Origin: Kitasatospora acidiphila | GTDB lineage: Bacteria; Actinomycetota; Actinomycetes; Streptomycetales; Streptomycetaceae | Direction of reading: 5' to 3' | Assembly (NCBI RefSeq): GCF_006636205.1 | Contig: NZ_VIGB01000003.1 | Location: 1,798,001-1,862,000, forward strand | Length of the DNA stretch: 64,000 nt | The notes under the pieces: generated by a model | Database searches by the model: none | Seen by the model: only the letters and a program-made list of their open reading frames with translations | Told to the model about the DNA's origin: nothing | Program-made: the position numbers and the translations under genes | Shown: positions 17,555 through 26,262 of the stretch, in pieces | Layout of the letters: each line of letters opens with the position of its first letter | How positions within the stretch are numbered: the first letter of the stretch is position 1

Positions 17555-18628
17555 TCAGGCTCGCCGCAGCGACTCCCAGAGGCGGCCGGTGACGTCATCG
17601 AGCTGGGCGAAGCGCTGGGTGATCCGGCTGAGGACCGACGCCGCCCCGGTGGCCTCGAAGCGCAGTGCGAGGACGCCCATGGCGTGCCAGTGGCGCACCG
17701 CCTCCTCGTGCAGCGCGAGACTGCCTGCACGGGCGCCGGCGACCTGGAGCGAACGGCCCATCAGGGCCAGGCTGGGCACCGCGTAGAGCACGTTGGCGTG
17801 GTGGAAGAGGCGGCGGGCGCCGACGGCCGCGCGCTCCGGACCGTCCGCGAAGCAGGCCTCGCACAGCTCCTGATAGCGGCGGATCGCACCGTGGAAGCGC
17901 TCCTCGGCGAAGAACCGCTCGGCCTGGTCGGCGAGTTGGCTGCCCAGTTCGAGCTGCCCGGGGCCGCTGCCCGCGCCCGGTCCCCCGTGCGACTGCGACC
18001 TCGGCGCTGACCCCGGCTCTGCCCCCGGCACCTGGCCGGCCGGCCGCGGCCCCTCGTCCGCCGCCGCGTAGAAGTACCCCATGCCGTCATGGGCGTCGCT
18101 CTTGATCCGGTCGCCGGCGGCCCCGACCAGGTCGGTCAGCGTCAGCCGGGCCCGGCAGGCGAACGGATTCGCCCCGACGACCAGGGTGTCCAGCAGCGTG
18201 ACGTGGCTGCGGTCCGCCGCGATGTCCTCGATCAGCACGGCGTGCAGATAGGGGGCGTTGTCCCGGTAGACCTCGGCGTACCGCAGGTGCGCCGTGTTCA
18301 CCCAGACCACCACACCGCGGAACCTGGCCAGCAGGTCCGCCAGTTGCCGCCCCGGATCGGTGAAGTCGATCGGCTCCTTGTGCATCCCGAAGCCGGACCG
18401 GGTCATGCCCAGCGAACCGACCTCCTCCACCGGGAAGATGTACTCCGGGTAGCCGGCCTCGTCCAGGCCCGCCTGGAAGAGGTAGCCGCCACCGCGTTCG
18501 AACACCGCCTGCTCCGGGACCGGACGGCCCAGCATGCCGGCGAGCGCCGAGTAGCAGCCGGTCAGGCAGTTGACCGCCACGTCGTCGTAGCGCTCCAGGA
18601 TCTCGCTCTCCAGGATTTCGCTCTCCAC
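17555..18628 (-). CDS. BtrH-like acyltransferase (butirosin biosynthesis H family)
   Basis: 357 aa from a GTG at 18628 (GGAG 8 bp upstream). The N-terminal 190 residues match the BtrH_N papain-like fold: catalytic-type Cys in NCLTGCYSALAGMLG, and later His in LHAVLIEDI with Asp in TLLDTLV. BtrH moves an aminoacyl side chain from a carrier protein to an aminoglycoside amine. Here it would transfer the carrier-bound product of this cluster to an acceptor that is not apparent. The middle (about 200-230) is a Gly/Pro-rich linker and the C-terminal helical part (LADQAERFFAEE ...) is the usual accessory region. The first residues repeat ESEILESEILE. Last gene of the operon. Confidence 0.78.
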   Translation of the reverse strand: MESEILESEILERYDDVAVNCLTGCYSALAGMLGRPVPEQAVFERGGGYLFQAGLDEAGYPEYIFPVEEVGSLGMTRSGFGMHKEPIDFTDPGRQLADLLARFRGVVVWVNTAHLRYAEVYRDNAPYLHAVLIEDIAADRSHVTLLDTLVVGANPFACRARLTLTDLVGAAGDRIKSDAHDGMGYFYAAADEGPRPAGQVPGAEPGSAPRSQSHGGPGAGSGPGQLELGSQLADQAERFFAEERFHGAIRRYQELCEACFADGPERAAVGARRLFHHANVLYAVPSLALMGRSLQVAGARAGSLALHEEAVRHWHAMGVLALRFEATGAASVLSRITQRFAQLDDVTGRLWESLRRA

Positions 18629-18648
18629 CGTCCCGCTCCGTCCGCTCG

Positions 18649-19488
18649 TCAGTCCCGCAGCTCGAGCGTGCAGCACTTGACGCTGCCGCCGGCCTTGAGG
18701 AGTTCGGTGAGGTCCACGCCGATCGGCTCGAAGCCGCGCTCGCGCAGCCGCTCCTGGAGGTTGGTCGCGGCCTTCGGCAGCAGCACGTGGCGGCCGTCGG
18801 AGAGCGCGTTGAGGCCGAAGACCGCCGCGTCCTCGTCGGTGGCCAGGATGGCGTCCGGGAACATCTCCTTGAGGACCGCCTGGCTGCCCGGGCTGAAGGC
18901 CGGCGGGTAGTACATCACCTCGTCGTCCGAGAGCACGGCGATCGCGGTGTCCAGGTGGTAGAAGTTCGGGTTGACGAGCTTGAGGCTGGTGACCGGCAGG
19001 CCGAAGTACTCCTGCGCCTCGAAGTGCGAGCGCGGGTCGGTGCGGAAGCCGGTGCCGGCCAGCAGCCGGCGGCCGATGGTGAGGTAGTCGCCCTCGCCCT
19101 CGTTGATGAACTCCGGCCAGTAGATGTCCTCGTAGCCCTGCTGCACGAACCAGGTCAGGTAGGCGGGCCCTTCGGCGGTGCGCTCCACGTGCCGGAACCG
19201 GGCGCCGAGCACCTTGCCGTCCACCACCGTGGCGCCGTTGGCCGCGAAGACCATGTCCGGCAGCCCGTCGATCGGCTCGATCTCCAGCACGGTGTGGCCG
19301 AGTTCGCGGTACAGGTCGCGCAGGCCCTCCCACTGCCGGACGGCGAGGGAGTTGTCGACCGGCTTCTCCGGGTTCATCCACGGGTTGATCGAGTAGTTGA
19401 CGTCGAAGTGGCGCGGGCGGCACATCAGGAACCGGCGTGGCACGGCGGTCCGGGTGCGGCTGATGCTGGCGGACTGGGACTCGGTCAT
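18649..19488 (-). CDS. DDAH/amidinotransferase-superfamily protein
   Basis: 279 aa, ATG at 19488 with GGAAGAG upstream. Guanidine-modifying fold: RRFLMCRPRHFDVNY and INPWM at the N-terminus, GLPDMVFAANGATV (acidic/Asn substrate residues), the Glu/Asp segment WPEFINEGEGDYL, the catalytic His region NFYHLDTAI and the nucleophile Cys in GGSVKCCTLEL. The family includes dimethylarginine dimethylaminohydrolase, arginine deiminase and amidinotransferases. Actinomycetes often carry a close relative near ornithine aminotransferase as arginine catabolism. Here, between PPTase and BtrH genes, it may make citrulline/ornithine or modify a guanidine in the product. Confidence 0.85.
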   Translation of the reverse strand: MTESQSASISRTRTAVPRRFLMCRPRHFDVNYSINPWMNPEKPVDNSLAVRQWEGLRDLYRELGHTVLEIEPIDGLPDMVFAANGATVVDGKVLGARFRHVERTAEGPAYLTWFVQQGYEDIYWPEFINEGEGDYLTIGRRLLAGTGFRTDPRSHFEAQEYFGLPVTSLKLVNPNFYHLDTAIAVLSDDEVMYYPPAFSPGSQAVLKEMFPDAILATDEDAAVFGLNALSDGRHVLLPKAATNLQERLRERGFEPIGVDLTELLKAGGSVKCCTLELRD

Positions 19489-19546
19489 GGGATCTCTTCC
19501 GTCTTCCGTCGTGTTCGGGATGAAACCGGGCAGGGGCAAAGGGAGT

Positions 19547-20296
19547 TCACGAACCAGCAGCGGTCGTGGCAGCGAGCCCGGTAGCGGGCGCGGCGGCCGG
19601 CGGGGTGCGGGCGGCCGCGGCGGCGAGCAGCCGGCCGTCCGGGCTGGTCCAGTCCAGCAGGTGCCAGCCCTCCCACCGACCGGCCGGCACCGCGCCGGTA
19701 CCGCCCGGTCCGGGCAGCCCGCCCAGGTCGACCTGGCGCAGCCGGCCCAGCGCGGTGGCACCCACCTTGACCAGCGCCTCCTTGCGCACCCAGTGCCGCA
19801 GGAAGTCCCGGGCCGGGTCGTCGGACTCCAGGACCGCCGCCAACTCCCGCTCGCTGAGCACCCGTCGGGCCACCCGCAGGTCCAGCGGCCGCTCGGCGGC
19901 GTGCTCCACGTCGATGCCGACCGGCCCGGGTCCGGCAGCGGCCGCAACCGCTCCGCCGGTGTGCGAGAGGCTGACGCCCAGCTCCGGGTAGCCCTCCAGC
20001 GCAGGCCGGCCGTGGTCGTCGGCCCCGCAGTCCGGGCAGCTCTGGGTGATCACCAGGCGGTCGGGCGGCACGCCGAGCCAGCGGGCGGCGCACCAGCGGA
20101 CCAGGACGTGCGCGGCGACGTAGTCGTCCCGCCGTGCCGGGTCGGCGATCTGCTCGGCGCGCGCGGTCTCCACCGCAGTGAGGGCCACCGTCCGTGCCAG
20201 CGGCAGCACTTCGGCGGTGCGCCGGACGACGGCCAGCGGCCGCGCCCCTGCGGTGGGCGGCCGGTCCAGCACGGCCGTTCCCCGTGTTCGGTCCAT
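19547..20296 (-). CDS. Sfp-type 4'-phosphopantetheinyl transferase
   Basis: 249 aa. Converts apo carrier proteins to the holo form using CoA. Motifs: SLSHTGG, GIDVEHAAERP (metal-binding Asp/Glu) and WVRKEALVKVGATALG, the core of Sfp-type PPTases. A CxxC (CPDCGADDHGRP) precedes the first motif. ATG with GGGGGAGAG ribosome site. Its targets in the cluster are the two discrete carrier proteins and the T domain of the NRPS. Confidence 0.92.
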   Translation of the reverse strand: MDRTRGTAVLDRPPTAGARPLAVVRRTAEVLPLARTVALTAVETARAEQIADPARRDDYVAAHVLVRWCAARWLGVPPDRLVITQSCPDCGADDHGRPALEGYPELGVSLSHTGGAVAAAAGPGPVGIDVEHAAERPLDLRVARRVLSERELAAVLESDDPARDFLRHWVRKEALVKVGATALGRLRQVDLGGLPGPGGTGAVPAGRWEGWHLLDWTSPDGRLLAAAAARTPPAAAPATGLAATTAAGS

Positions 20297-20342
20297 CTCT
20301 CCCCCGTGTTCCCCCGTGCTCCGGCCCGTTGCCGAAGCAGCG

Positions 20343-21047
20343 TCAGTGCCCCATGCCGGCGCCGCCGTCGACCGGCAGCACCGCGCCCGTGATGTAGCCG
20401 GCGTCCTCGCTGGTCAAGAAGCCCACGGCGGCGGCCACTTCGGCCGGGTCGGCCATCCGCCCGACCGGCACCTGGGCGAGCAGCTCGTTGCGGCGGTCCT
20501 CGGGCATCGCGGCGACCATGTCGGTGTCGGTGAACCCGGGGGCGACCGCGTTGACCGTGATGCCCCGGCCGGCCACCTCCCGGGCCAGCGAGCGGGCGAA
20601 GCCGATCTGGCCGGCCTTGGAGGCGGCGTAGTTGGTCTGCCCCACCGCGCCGGCCATGGCGACGGTCGAGGAGACCAGCACGATCCGGCCCCAACCGCGG
20701 CGCAGCATGCCCCGGGTGGCGAGCTTGCAGGCCAGGAAGGCGCTGCTCAGGTTGGTGCGCAGGACCTCGTCGAAGTCCTCCTGGCTCATGGTGAACAGCG
20801 GCCGGTCCCGGGTGATGCCGGCGTTGACCACCAGCACCTCCACCGGCCCGAGTTCGGCGTTCACCTCGGCGAAGGCCGACTTGAGCTGCTCGGGTTCGGT
20901 GACGTCGCAGCGCACCGCGAAGAAGCCCGCGGGCGGCTCCCCGCCGCGGTAGCTGACGGCGACCCGGTCACCGCGGTCGGCCAGGTGGCGGGCGACCGCC
21001 AGGCCGATGCCGCGGTTGCCGCCGAGCACCAGTGACGTGCGTGGCAT
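20343..21047 (-). CDS. 3-oxoacyl-ACP reductase-like SDR (FabG-like)
   Basis: 234-aa classical short-chain dehydrogenase: cofactor loop LGGNRGIGLAVA, NAGI motif VNAGITRDRPL, catalytic Ser in LVSSTVAMAG, YxxxK as NYAASKAGQ, and PGFTDTDM. It would reduce a 3-ketoacyl group carried on one of the cluster's ACPs. It acts with the KS at 32769 and the crotonase at 33980 as a discrete type II elongation/reduction set. ATG at 21047 with AAGGACGG upstream; 17 bp from the NRPS stop. Confidence 0.92.
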   Translation of the reverse strand: MPRTSLVLGGNRGIGLAVARHLADRGDRVAVSYRGGEPPAGFFAVRCDVTEPEQLKSAFAEVNAELGPVEVLVVNAGITRDRPLFTMSQEDFDEVLRTNLSSAFLACKLATRGMLRRGWGRIVLVSSTVAMAGAVGQTNYAASKAGQIGFARSLAREVAGRGITVNAVAPGFTDTDMVAAMPEDRRNELLAQVPVGRMADPAEVAAAVGFLTSEDAGYITGAVLPVDGGAGMGH

Positions 21048-21064
21048 GTTGTCCGTCCTTGGGG

Positions 21065-24000
21065 TCACCGGGCCTGGGCGTTCTCGCGCAGGGTCTTGGC
21101 CAGCAGGTCGCCGATCTGGTCGGCGTAGGGCGCGCTCATCATGTCCAGGTGGGCGCAGGAGACGATGTGCTCGGTGAGTCGGCCGCTGACGTGCGGCCGC
21201 CAGCGGTCGGCGATCACCGAGCTGTCCCGGTCCGGTTCCTCGGCGGCCGTGAAGAAGACCAAGTCGCCGCGGCAGTGGCCGGGTTCGAACTGGTAGCGGA
21301 GCCGGATCAGGTTCTGGACCACGGCGATCAGCTGGTCGCCGTCGGGCACCACGGCGAGCACCGAGGCGATCTCGCGCTGGAGTTGCTCGTCGTCCTCGGG
21401 CACCAGCTCGTCGTCGTCCTGGTCCTCGGCGGTGACCATCACCGTGTCGAGCAGGGCGACCAGGTCGACCTGCTCGCCGGCGTCCTGCAGCCGGGTGGCC
21501 AGCGCGTGGGCGACGACCCCGCCGAACGACCAGCCGAGCAGCCGGTACGGGCCGTGCGGGCGGACGGCGCGGATCTGTGCCAGGTAGTCCGTCACCAACT
21601 CGTCGAGGCTGGCCGGGAGTTGTTCTGCTCCCCCGACGCCGCGGGCCTGCAGACCATAGACCGGCTGGTCGGGCCCGAGGCGGCGGAGCAGCGCGGCGTA
21701 GGCCCAGCTCAGCCCGAATCCCGGGTGCACGCAGAACAGCGGGGCCTGGTCGCCGCCGGGCCGCAGTGAGAGCAGCACCGAGAAGTCGTCGCCGGCGGCC
21801 GACTTGGTGAGCCGGCCGGCCAAGTGCTCGACCGTGGGCGCCTCGAAGAGGTCGCGGACGGTGAGCGCGGCGCCGAGTTCCTCGCGGATCCGGCTGACCA
21901 GCCTGATCGCCATCAGCGAGTGCCCGCCGAGGTCGAAGAAGCTGTCGGTGGCCGCGACCTGCGGCAGACCGAGCGCCTGACCGAAGAGTTCGGCGAGCGC
22001 CTGCTCCTCGGGGGTCTGCGGGGCACGGCCCTCGGTGGCCGCGAAGTCGGGCTGGGGCAGCCTGGACCGGTCGAGCTTTCCGCTGGGGGTCAGCGGCAGT
22101 TCGGGCAGCGGGACCAAGGTGGGCATCATGTAGCCGGGCAGCAACCGGCTGGCGGCGGTGGTGATCCGGGCCAGGTCGGGTTCGCCGCCGCCCGCCGCGG
22201 TGACGTAGCCGACCAGCCGGCGCTCGCCGCGCTCGTCCTCGTGGACCAGCACGGCCGCCTGCGCCACGTCGGGCAGCCCGGCGAGCACGCTCTCCACCTC
22301 GCCCAGCTCGATCCGGAACCCGCGCAGCTTCACCTGGTCGTCGGAGCGTCCCAGGAAGTCGAGTTGGCCGTCGGGGCGCCAGCGGACCAGGTCGCCGGTG
22401 CGGTACATCAGCGCGTCGGCCGGCCCGAACGGGTTGGGGACGAAGCGGGCCGCGGTCAGCTCGGGCTGGTTGAGGTAGCCGCGGGCCAGGCCGTCGCCGG
22501 CGATGAACAGTTCGCCCGCCACGCCGGCCGGCACCGGCCGCTTCCGCTCGTCCAGCACATAGAGCTGGGTATTGCGCAGCGGCCGGCCGATCGGCGGCGC
22601 CCCCTCGTCCGGGTCGGCGGTGGCCGAGGCGCTGGCGTACACGGTGGTCTCGGTGGGCCCGTAGGCGTTGACCAGTCGGATGCCGGGCAGGGCCGCCCGC
22701 AGTCGGCGGGCCACGTGCGGGGAGAGCGCCTCGCCGGCCAGCACCAGGTAGTCGGCGCGCACCCGCAGGCCGCCGTCCTCGATCAGCCGGGCGAGCACCG
22801 AGGGGACGCCGCTGACCAAGGTGCCGTCCCACGAACCGCGTTCGCCCAGTTCCAGCAGGTCGCGGACGATCTCGATGCTGCCGCCGGACAGCAGCGGCCC
22901 GAAGATCTCGAAGACCGAGACGTCGAAGTTGATCGAGGTGGCGGCCAGCACCCGGCGCAGGCCGTCGCCGAAGGTCTCGGCGGCCCAGGCGGCGAGGTTG
23001 GCCAGGTTGGCGTGGCTGACCATGACGCCCTTGGGGCGCCCGGTGGAGCCGGAGGTGTAGATGATGTAGGCGAGTTGCTCGGCGTCGACCGGCACGGCGT
23101 AGCTCGCCGCGGGCAGTTCGGCCGACTCGGCGATCACCGCAGGGTCGTCCAGGCGCAGCAGCGGCAGGTCGAGTTCGGCCGGCACCTCGAAGTCGGTGGC
23201 CGAGTCGGTGATCACCAGCGTCGGCTCGGCGTCGGCCATCATGTACGCCAGGCGGTCGCGCGGGTAGCTCGGGTCCAGGGAGACGTAGGCGGCGCCGGCC
23301 TTGTGCACGGCGAGCAGCGCGACCGGTATCGCGTTGGACCTGGGCAGCGCGATGCCCACGAAGTCGCCGTCGCCCACTCCGTGTTGGCGCAGCACTCGGG
23401 CCAGCCGGCTGGCCCTTTCGTCCAACTCGCGGTAGCTGAGCTCTTCTTCGCGCCAGACGGTGGCGATCCGGTCGGGGTGGCGGCGGACCTGCTCGGCGAA
23501 GAGCTCCGAGACGGCCGCGGTGATCCGAGGAGCTGCCGTGTCGTTCCAGCTGCGCAGCACTCGCTCGCGTTCGGTCTCGCCCATCAACTCCAGTGCCGAC
23601 AGCGGGCTCTCGGGGTCGGCGGCGGCGCCTTCGAGCAGTCGCACCAGGTGGCGGGCCAGCTCGGTCACGGTGTCCTGGTCGAGCCGGTCGACGTCGTACT
23701 CGCAGTAGACCCAGGCGTCCTGGTCGTCCTCCATGAAGGTCAGCATCAGCTCGAACGCCGCGGTGGCGTTGGGGATCGGCAGCCGCTCGACCAGCAGGCC
23801 GGCGCGCCGGACCGGGGCGGCCGGGCCGACGGCGTGGTTCAGCCCGAGCTGGAAGACCGGCTGGCGGCCGGAGCTGCGCGGCGGGTTGACGGCGTGCACC
23901 AGCTGGCTGAACGACAGGTGCTGGTGCCGCAGCCCCTGGAGGGTCTTGGCCTGGACCTGGTGCAGCAGTTGGGTGAAGGTGGGCTCCTGGTCGGCGTCGG

Positions 24001-24901
24001 CGCGCACCCGCAGCGGCATGGTGTTGACGGTCAGTCCGACCAGGCCCTCGGAGCCGGGCTGGAGCCGGCTCGACATGGGGACGCCGAGCACCAGGTCGCG
24101 CTCGCCGGTGTGCCGCATGAGCACCGCGAAGGCGCCGGTCGCCAGCACGGAGAAGAGCGAGCAGCGGTTCTGCCGGGCGAGTTCGCGCAACCGGGCCGCC
24201 ACCGGGCGGGGGATGTCCTGGCGCAGGGTGGCCGCGCGGCGCTCGGTCGGGCCGGCGGTCCGGGCTCGCGGCAGGTCGAGGGTGGCCGGGGCGCCGGCCA
24301 GTTCGCTGCGCCAGTAGTCGAGCGAGCGGGCCAGGCGGTTCGGCGAGCCGGCGTGGCCGCGCACGAAGTCCGGGTATGCGAGGGAGAGTTGGGGCAGCGG
24401 GTCGGGCTGTCCGGTCGCGCAGGCCGCGTACAGCAGCTCGAACTCGCCGGCGAGGACGTCCGCGGAGACGCCGTCGGAGACGCTGTGGTGCATCACCAGC
24501 AGCAGCACGTGCCGCTGTTCGGCCAGCCGCAGCAGGGTGGGCCGCAGCAGCGGGGCCTGGTCGAGCGGGAACGGCTCCTGCTGGGCGGCCGTGAAGTGCT
24601 CGGCCAGCAGCTGGTCGGTTTCCGACTCCTGGCTGAAGTCGGCGGTCCGCAGGGTGAGTTCGACCTGGTCGGCGATCTGCTGCCGCAGCGCGCCGTCCTG
24701 CTCCACGAACGCCGTCCGCAGTGCGGGGTGACGGTCCGTCAGGGCCCGCAGGGTGGCGTCCAGCGCGGCCCGGTCGAGCGGGCCGTCCAGGCCGAGCGCC
24801 AGCGCCAGGTTGTGGGTGCCGGGTCCGCCGTGCATCCGCTCGACGAACAGCACGCCCTCTTGGGCGGGCAGGAGCGGGAGTTGCCTGTCCTCGTTGCGCA
24901 T
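21065..24901 (-). CDS. Single-module NRPS (C-A-T-TE)
   Basis: 1278 aa. Condensation domain (about 5-430) with HHSVSDG at 138-144; adenylation domain (about 455-960) with YTSGSTGRPKG, FDVSVFEIFGPLL and NAYGPTETTVYASAS; thiolation domain with FDLGGHSLMAI; C-terminal thioesterase with Ser in LLGWSFGGVVAH. The A domain keeps the Asp (FDVS) that binds an alpha-amino group, so an alpha-amino acid is likely; I do not call its identity. One condensation plus a TE means it can add one amino acid to an upstream donor and release the product. With no other NRPS here, the donor is probably the carrier-bound acyl or aminoacyl group made by the discrete enzymes. Confidence 0.95.
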   Translation of the reverse strand: MRNEDRQLPLLPAQEGVLFVERMHGGPGTHNLALALGLDGPLDRAALDATLRALTDRHPALRTAFVEQDGALRQQIADQVELTLRTADFSQESETDQLLAEHFTAAQQEPFPLDQAPLLRPTLLRLAEQRHVLLLVMHHSVSDGVSADVLAGEFELLYAACATGQPDPLPQLSLAYPDFVRGHAGSPNRLARSLDYWRSELAGAPATLDLPRARTAGPTERRAATLRQDIPRPVAARLRELARQNRCSLFSVLATGAFAVLMRHTGERDLVLGVPMSSRLQPGSEGLVGLTVNTMPLRVRADADQEPTFTQLLHQVQAKTLQGLRHQHLSFSQLVHAVNPPRSSGRQPVFQLGLNHAVGPAAPVRRAGLLVERLPIPNATAAFELMLTFMEDDQDAWVYCEYDVDRLDQDTVTELARHLVRLLEGAAADPESPLSALELMGETERERVLRSWNDTAAPRITAAVSELFAEQVRRHPDRIATVWREEELSYRELDERASRLARVLRQHGVGDGDFVGIALPRSNAIPVALLAVHKAGAAYVSLDPSYPRDRLAYMMADAEPTLVITDSATDFEVPAELDLPLLRLDDPAVIAESAELPAASYAVPVDAEQLAYIIYTSGSTGRPKGVMVSHANLANLAAWAAETFGDGLRRVLAATSINFDVSVFEIFGPLLSGGSIEIVRDLLELGERGSWDGTLVSGVPSVLARLIEDGGLRVRADYLVLAGEALSPHVARRLRAALPGIRLVNAYGPTETTVYASASATADPDEGAPPIGRPLRNTQLYVLDERKRPVPAGVAGELFIAGDGLARGYLNQPELTAARFVPNPFGPADALMYRTGDLVRWRPDGQLDFLGRSDDQVKLRGFRIELGEVESVLAGLPDVAQAAVLVHEDERGERRLVGYVTAAGGGEPDLARITTAASRLLPGYMMPTLVPLPELPLTPSGKLDRSRLPQPDFAATEGRAPQTPEEQALAELFGQALGLPQVAATDSFFDLGGHSLMAIRLVSRIREELGAALTVRDLFEAPTVEHLAGRLTKSAAGDDFSVLLSLRPGGDQAPLFCVHPGFGLSWAYAALLRRLGPDQPVYGLQARGVGGAEQLPASLDELVTDYLAQIRAVRPHGPYRLLGWSFGGVVAHALATRLQDAGEQVDLVALLDTVMVTAEDQDDDELVPEDDEQLQREIASVLAVVPDGDQLIAVVQNLIRLRYQFEPGHCRGDLVFFTAAEEPDRDSSVIADRWRPHVSGRLTEHIVSCAHLDMMSAPYADQIGDLLAKTLRENAQAR

Positions 24902-24942
24902 GACCTGTCCTGTAGGAGCCGTTCGGGCGGGCGGATGGCGGC

Positions 24943-24978
24943 GGGCGCTCCGCTTCGCGAGTCGCGGGCGGAGCGCCC
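24943..24978. terminator. Intra-operon hairpin before the NRPS
   Basis: GGGCGCTCCGC (24943-24953) and GCGGAGCGCCC (24968-24978) form a perfect 11-bp stem with a 14-base loop. It lies in the 110-bp gap between the aminotransferase and NRPS genes. It could act as an attenuator or mRNA stability element within the operon. Confidence 0.5.
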
Positions 24979-25011
24979 GACCGACCGGCTGGGCCTGGTG
25001 GTGCCGCGGGG

Positions 25012-26262
25012 TTACGCGGCGAGGATGGCGCAGACCTTGGCGGCGAAGTCCTCCAGGGTCTCGTCCGGGGTGGCCGCGCTGATGTACATCGGCTCTTCGA
25101 TGTCGGGGGCCAGGTGGTAGCCGGCCTCGCGCATCCCGGCGTACAGCGTGGTGTACGGCTGGTGCTCCTGGCGGGCCACGTCCTCCTTGCGGCGGATCGG
25201 GCTGCCGTTGGGCACGAAGATGAAGGCGAAGATGGAGCCGGTCCGGGTGAAGGTGAAGTCCAGCCCGGCGGCGGTGCGGTGGCGCTCCACCGCGGCCTGG
25301 AGCAGTGCGCCCTTGCGCTCCAGCTCCTCGTAGAAGCCGGGCTTGCCCAGCTCGCCCAGGGTGGCCAGGCCGGCCGCCATGGTCAGCGGGTTGCCGGCCA
25401 GCGTGCCGCCCTGGAGCACCCGCTCCTCGTCCAGCAGGCGCATCACGTCGGCCCGGCCGCCGTAGGCGCCGACCGGCGTGCCACCGCCGATGATCTTGCC
25501 GAAGACGGTCAGGTCCGGGGAGACGCCGAGCAGGTTGCTCGCCGGGCCGTTGGTGAGCCGGAAGCCGGTGATGACCTCGTCGAAGATCAGCAACGCGCCC
25601 TCGCGGGTGCACAGTTCGCGCAGCTGCTGGAGGAAGTCGCCCTCCGGCAGCACCAGCGACATGTTGCAGGCGATCGGCTCGATCACCACGGCGGCGATCT
25701 CACCGGGGTGCTCGGCGAACAGCTTCTCGACGCTGGCGATGTCGTTGTAGTCGGCGAAGAGGTTGGAGCGCATCGCGACCGGGTCCAGGCCGGCCTCGCG
25801 CATCACGGTCTCGCCCTTGTTCTGCACCAGGTCGAAGTGGCCGTGGTAACCGCCGTTGAACCGCACGATGTTGGTGCGGCCGGTGTGGGCCCGGGCCACC
25901 CGCAGGGCGGACATCACGGCCTCGGTGCCGCTGCAGACGAAGCGCAGCTGCTCCAGGTGGTCCGCGGTGGCGCAGATCCGCTCGGCGAGCTCGACCTCCA
26001 GCGGGCAGTAGGTGCCGAACAGGGTGCCGTTGCCGGCCTGTTCGGCGATCGCCTGGGCGACCACCTCGGGCGCGTGGCCGAGGATCAGCGGACCGAAGCC
26101 GTACATGAAGTCCACGTAGCGGGTGCCGTCGACGTCGTGCAGGTACTGGCCGTGGGCTTCGCGGACCACGATCGGGTCCGCCTCGACGTTGCGGCAGGCG
26201 CGCAGCGGGGAGCTGGTGCCCACCGGGATGACCGCCTGGGCGCGCGTGATTTCGGGCCTCAT
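25012..26262 (-). CDS. Glutamate-1-semialdehyde aminomutase-like aminotransferase (class III, PLP)
   Basis: 416 aa. Fold-type I class III aminotransferase, closest in character to GSA 2,1-aminomutases: VCSGTEAVMSALRVARA, FNGGYHGH, IFDEVITGFR and the Lys-containing LTVFGKIIGGGTPVGAYGG. In secondary metabolism this subgroup installs an amino group at the beta position of a carrier-bound 3-keto acid (as in the mycosubtilin AMT domain). That fits the KS/SDR/ACP set here and would give a beta-amino or diamino acid. The ATG at 26262 overlaps the ATP-grasp stop. The housekeeping HemL is not excluded, but no tetrapyrrole genes are nearby. Confidence 0.88.
   Translation of the reverse strand: MRPEITRAQAVIPVGTSSPLRACRNVEADPIVVREAHGQYLHDVDGTRYVDFMYGFGPLILGHAPEVVAQAIAEQAGNGTLFGTYCPLEVELAERICATADHLEQLRFVCSGTEAVMSALRVARAHTGRTNIVRFNGGYHGHFDLVQNKGETVMREAGLDPVAMRSNLFADYNDIASVEKLFAEHPGEIAAVVIEPIACNMSLVLPEGDFLQQLRELCTREGALLIFDEVITGFRLTNGPASNLLGVSPDLTVFGKIIGGGTPVGAYGGRADVMRLLDEERVLQGGTLAGNPLTMAAGLATLGELGKPGFYEELERKGALLQAAVERHRTAAGLDFTFTRTGSIFAFIFVPNGSPIRRKEDVARQEHQPYTTLYAGMREAGYHLAPDIEEPMYISAATPDETLEDFAAKVCAILAA

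Noticed and set aside
21824..25120. 1098-codon open frame on the plus strand
   Set aside because: Antisense to the NRPS and aminotransferase; an effect of high GC third positions. The composition is Gly/Gln/Val-rich and without domains.
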